NCBI GenBank assembly: GCA_945870475.1
Contig: CAMBSR010000078.1
Coordinates: 1 to 9,392, forward strand
Source: Phycisphaera mikurensis NBRC 102666
Lineage (GTDB): Bacteria > Planctomycetota > Phycisphaerae > Phycisphaerales > SM1A02
Reading direction: 5' to 3'
DNA: 9,392 bases
In this document: in pieces, positions 7,993 to 9,392 of the stretch
Numbering within the stretch: position 1 is the stretch's first letter
How the letters are laid out: each line of letters opens with the position of its first letter
Notes under the pieces: model-generated
Databases searched by the model: none
What the model was told of the DNA's origin: nothing
What the model saw: only the letters and a program-made list of their open reading frames with translations
Program-made: the position numbers and the translations under genes

Positions 7993-8711
7993 CCGTCTCG
8001 CCCGGCGTCATCGTCACGATGGATGGCCCGGCGGGGACGGGGAAGAGTTCCGTCGCCTGGAAGCTTGCGCAGCGACTGGGGCTCGAGGTGCTCGACACCG
8101 GCGCCATGTACCGCGCTGCCGCGGTGGTGGCGATCGACGAGGACGTGCCGGCCGACGATGGCCACGCGCTGGCCGCGCGCATCGCCGAGGAAGGCCTGGT
8201 CTTCGACTGGAGCTGCCGGCCGCCGCGCCTCCTCCTCGGCGGGCGTGACCTCACCGAGCGCATCCGCGATGCGGACGTGAACGTGGTGGTGAGCGTCGTC
8301 GCGCGCCAGGCTCCGCTGCGTGCCGCGCTGGTGGATGCGCAGCGCATCATCGGCCACGCGCATCCACGCCTCGTCACCGAAGGACGCGACCAGGGCTCGG
8401 TGGTCTTCCCCGACGCCGCGGTCCGCTTCTACCTGGATGCCCACCCCGAAGTCCGCGCACGTCGCCGCGTCGAGCAGATGCGCTCGCAGGGTCGGCCCGC
8501 CGACTACGAGGCGGTGCTGCGCGCCATCCAGCAGCGCGACCACCTTGACGAGACGCGCGTCGACGGGCCGCTTGTCTGCCCGATGGGCGCGCAGCGCATC
8601 GATACCAGCGGCCTGACGCTCGACCACGTGGTGCAGGAGCTCGAGCGCTGCGTGCGTTCCTGCGTTTCCGCCGAGCTGCTTGCGCCGCCGCGCGCGGTAC
8701 AGACGGCATGA
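7989..8711 (+). CDS. cmk: Cytidylate kinase
   Basis: Cmk phosphorylates CMP and dCMP with ATP, recycling cytidine nucleotides for CTP, dCTP and CDP-lipid synthesis in the cytoplasm. The 240-residue length is typical (E. coli has 227). It shows the P-loop DGPAGTGKSS (12-21) and the substrate motif LDTGAMYRAAA (35-45). The NMP-binding insert is at about 55-105. The hallmark EGRDQGSVVFPDA (131-143) follows (usual form EGRDIGTVVFPDA), then VRFYLDAHPEVRARRR (145-160) leading into the lid. It ends with IDTSGLTLDHVV (204-215). All expected catalytic residues seen by eye are present. The ATG overlaps the TIM-barrel stop (ATGA) with AGGAGG in front, and the stop overlaps plsC in the same way. The residues after about 222 are not conserved in style. 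Confidence 0.96.
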   Translation: MTVSPGVIVTMDGPAGTGKSSVAWKLAQRLGLEVLDTGAMYRAAAVVAIDEDVPADDGHALAARIAEEGLVFDWSCRPPRLLLGGRDLTERIRDADVNVVVSVVARQAPLRAALVDAQRIIGHAHPRLVTEGRDQGSVVFPDAAVRFYLDAHPEVRARRRVEQMRSQGRPADYEAVLRAIQQRDHLDETRVDGPLVCPMGAQRIDTSGLTLDHVVQELERCVRSCVSAELLAPPRAVQTA

Positions 8712-9392
8712 TCACGCTCTTCCAGGCAGAACGGCGCGCTCCCGGGCGCGGCGCAGTCAGCGTCGCGTGGTTCACGTTCTGCGCCAGCACGCTGCACTTC
8801 CTGTTCCGGCTGGTGTGGCGGCTGCATGACAGCGGCCTCGAGCACCTGCCCCGCCAGGGCGGCATCCTGGTGGTGAGCAACCACCAGAGCTACCTGGACC
8901 CACCGGTCTGCGGCAGCGTGATCCGGGAACGGCCGTACACCATCATCGCGCGCGAGAGCCTGTTCCGCTTCAAGCCGTTCGGCATGCTCATCCGCGGCTT
9001 CGGTGCCGTGCCCATCGAGCGCGGCTCCGGCGACATGGGCGCGCTGCGTACCGCGATCCAGCAGCTGGCGATGGGGCGCACCGTCTTCATGTTCCCCGAG
9101 GGCACGCGCAACGAGGACGGCTGCACCAAGGCGTTCAAGCCGGGCGTGGCGCTCCTGGCGCGGCGCGCCAAGGCAACCATCGTCCCGATGGCCATCGAGG
9201 GTGCGCACGACGTGTGGCCGCGCGGCAGCAGCCTGCCGCACCTGCGCGGACGCCTCGAAGTGGAAGTGGGCGAGCCGATCCCTGCCGACGTGGTGGAGGC
9301 ATGGTGCAAGGAGGGCTCGGAGGTCTTCCTGGAGCGCCTGCGCCACCGCATCGAGGAACTCCGCATGCGCTGCCGCGCGCGCCTGCGCGAGC
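8708..9392 (+). CDS. plsC: 1-acyl-sn-glycerol-3-phosphate acyltransferase (PlsC family), 3' end outside window
   Basis: PlsC transfers an acyl chain to lysophosphatidic acid to make phosphatidic acid at the inner membrane. 228 codons are present and the frame is open at the right edge. A hydrophobic segment (WFTFCASTLHFLFRLVW, 21-37) would anchor the enzyme. The acyltransferase motifs follow: I NHQSYLD (58-64, catalytic H59 and D64), II GAVPIERG (99-106), III MFPEGTRNEDG (128-138), and IV IVPMAIEGAH (158-167). The ATG shares ATGA with the cmk stop. No Shine-Dalgarno is visible, so translation probably depends on reinitiation after cmk. The visible C-terminal end is a charged helix rich in Arg/Glu (203-228); an ordinary PlsC would end about here or a few dozen residues on. 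Other lysophospholipid acyltransferase specificities are possible. Confidence 0.93.
   Translation, partial: MITLFQAERRAPGRGAVSVAWFTFCASTLHFLFRLVWRLHDSGLEHLPRQGGILVVSNHQSYLDPPVCGSVIRERPYTIIARESLFRFKPFGMLIRGFGAVPIERGSGDMGALRTAIQQLAMGRTVFMFPEGTRNEDGCTKAFKPGVALLARRAKATIVPMAIEGAHDVWPRGSSLPHLRGRLEVEVGEPIPADVVEAWCKEGSEVFLERLRHRIEELRMRCRARLRE

Noticed and set aside
6585..8711. 708-codon open frame that contains cmk at its end
   Set aside because: Only the part from 7989 is real (cmk). The upstream section is antisense to gcvH and out of frame with the TIM-barrel gene.

Overview
This is a GC-rich window with nine protein genes, one of them cut at each edge. No RNA gene, insertion sequence or CRISPR array was seen. 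The best guess is a member of the Planctomycetota, possibly Phycisphaerae. The reasons are the cmk-plsC pair preceded by a xylose-isomerase-like TIM-barrel gene, the patchy use of Shine-Dalgarno sites, and the overall protein style. This assignment is inference from a single window.

Layout. (1) 2-564, + strand: the C-terminal end of a VapB-like antitoxin overlaps a complete PIN-domain VapC toxin by ATGA. (2) 608-2695, - strand: complete uvrB (nucleotide excision repair), convergent with vapC. It appears to be transcribed from a -10-like box so close to its ATG that the mRNA may be leaderless. (3) 2812-3282, + strand, divergent from uvrB: a small predicted lipoprotein of unknown function. Its C-terminal half loosely recalls chagasin-type inhibitor folds. 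(4) 7043 down to 3336, - strand: a compact likely operon of gcvH (lipoyl carrier H protein), an ABC ATPase of the LolD/MacB type 2 nt downstream, and an 858-residue two-domain FtsX-type permease overlapping the ATPase by 53 nt. (5) 7192-9392, + strand, divergent from gcvH: a likely operon of a TIM-barrel protein, cytidylate kinase (cmk) and a 1-acyl-glycerol-3-phosphate acyltransferase (plsC, cut by the window end), joined by two ATGA overlaps.

How they fit. cmk and plsC both feed phospholipid synthesis: CMP/dCMP phosphorylation sustains CTP for CDP-diacylglycerol, and PlsC makes phosphatidic acid. The TIM-barrel protein is coupled to them, yet seems to have lost the residues its family uses to bind metal. 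The ABC pair forms a full exporter or lipoprotein-extraction type unit (ATPase plus one fused permease). Its co-transcription with a lone gcvH is unexplained.

Most of this is ordinary chromosomal gene content. The points most worth a second look are the apparently metal-less TIM barrel, the orphan gcvH-ABC linkage, the unidentified lipoprotein, the putatively leaderless uvrB, and small repeats and hairpins in the two divergent intergenic regions.
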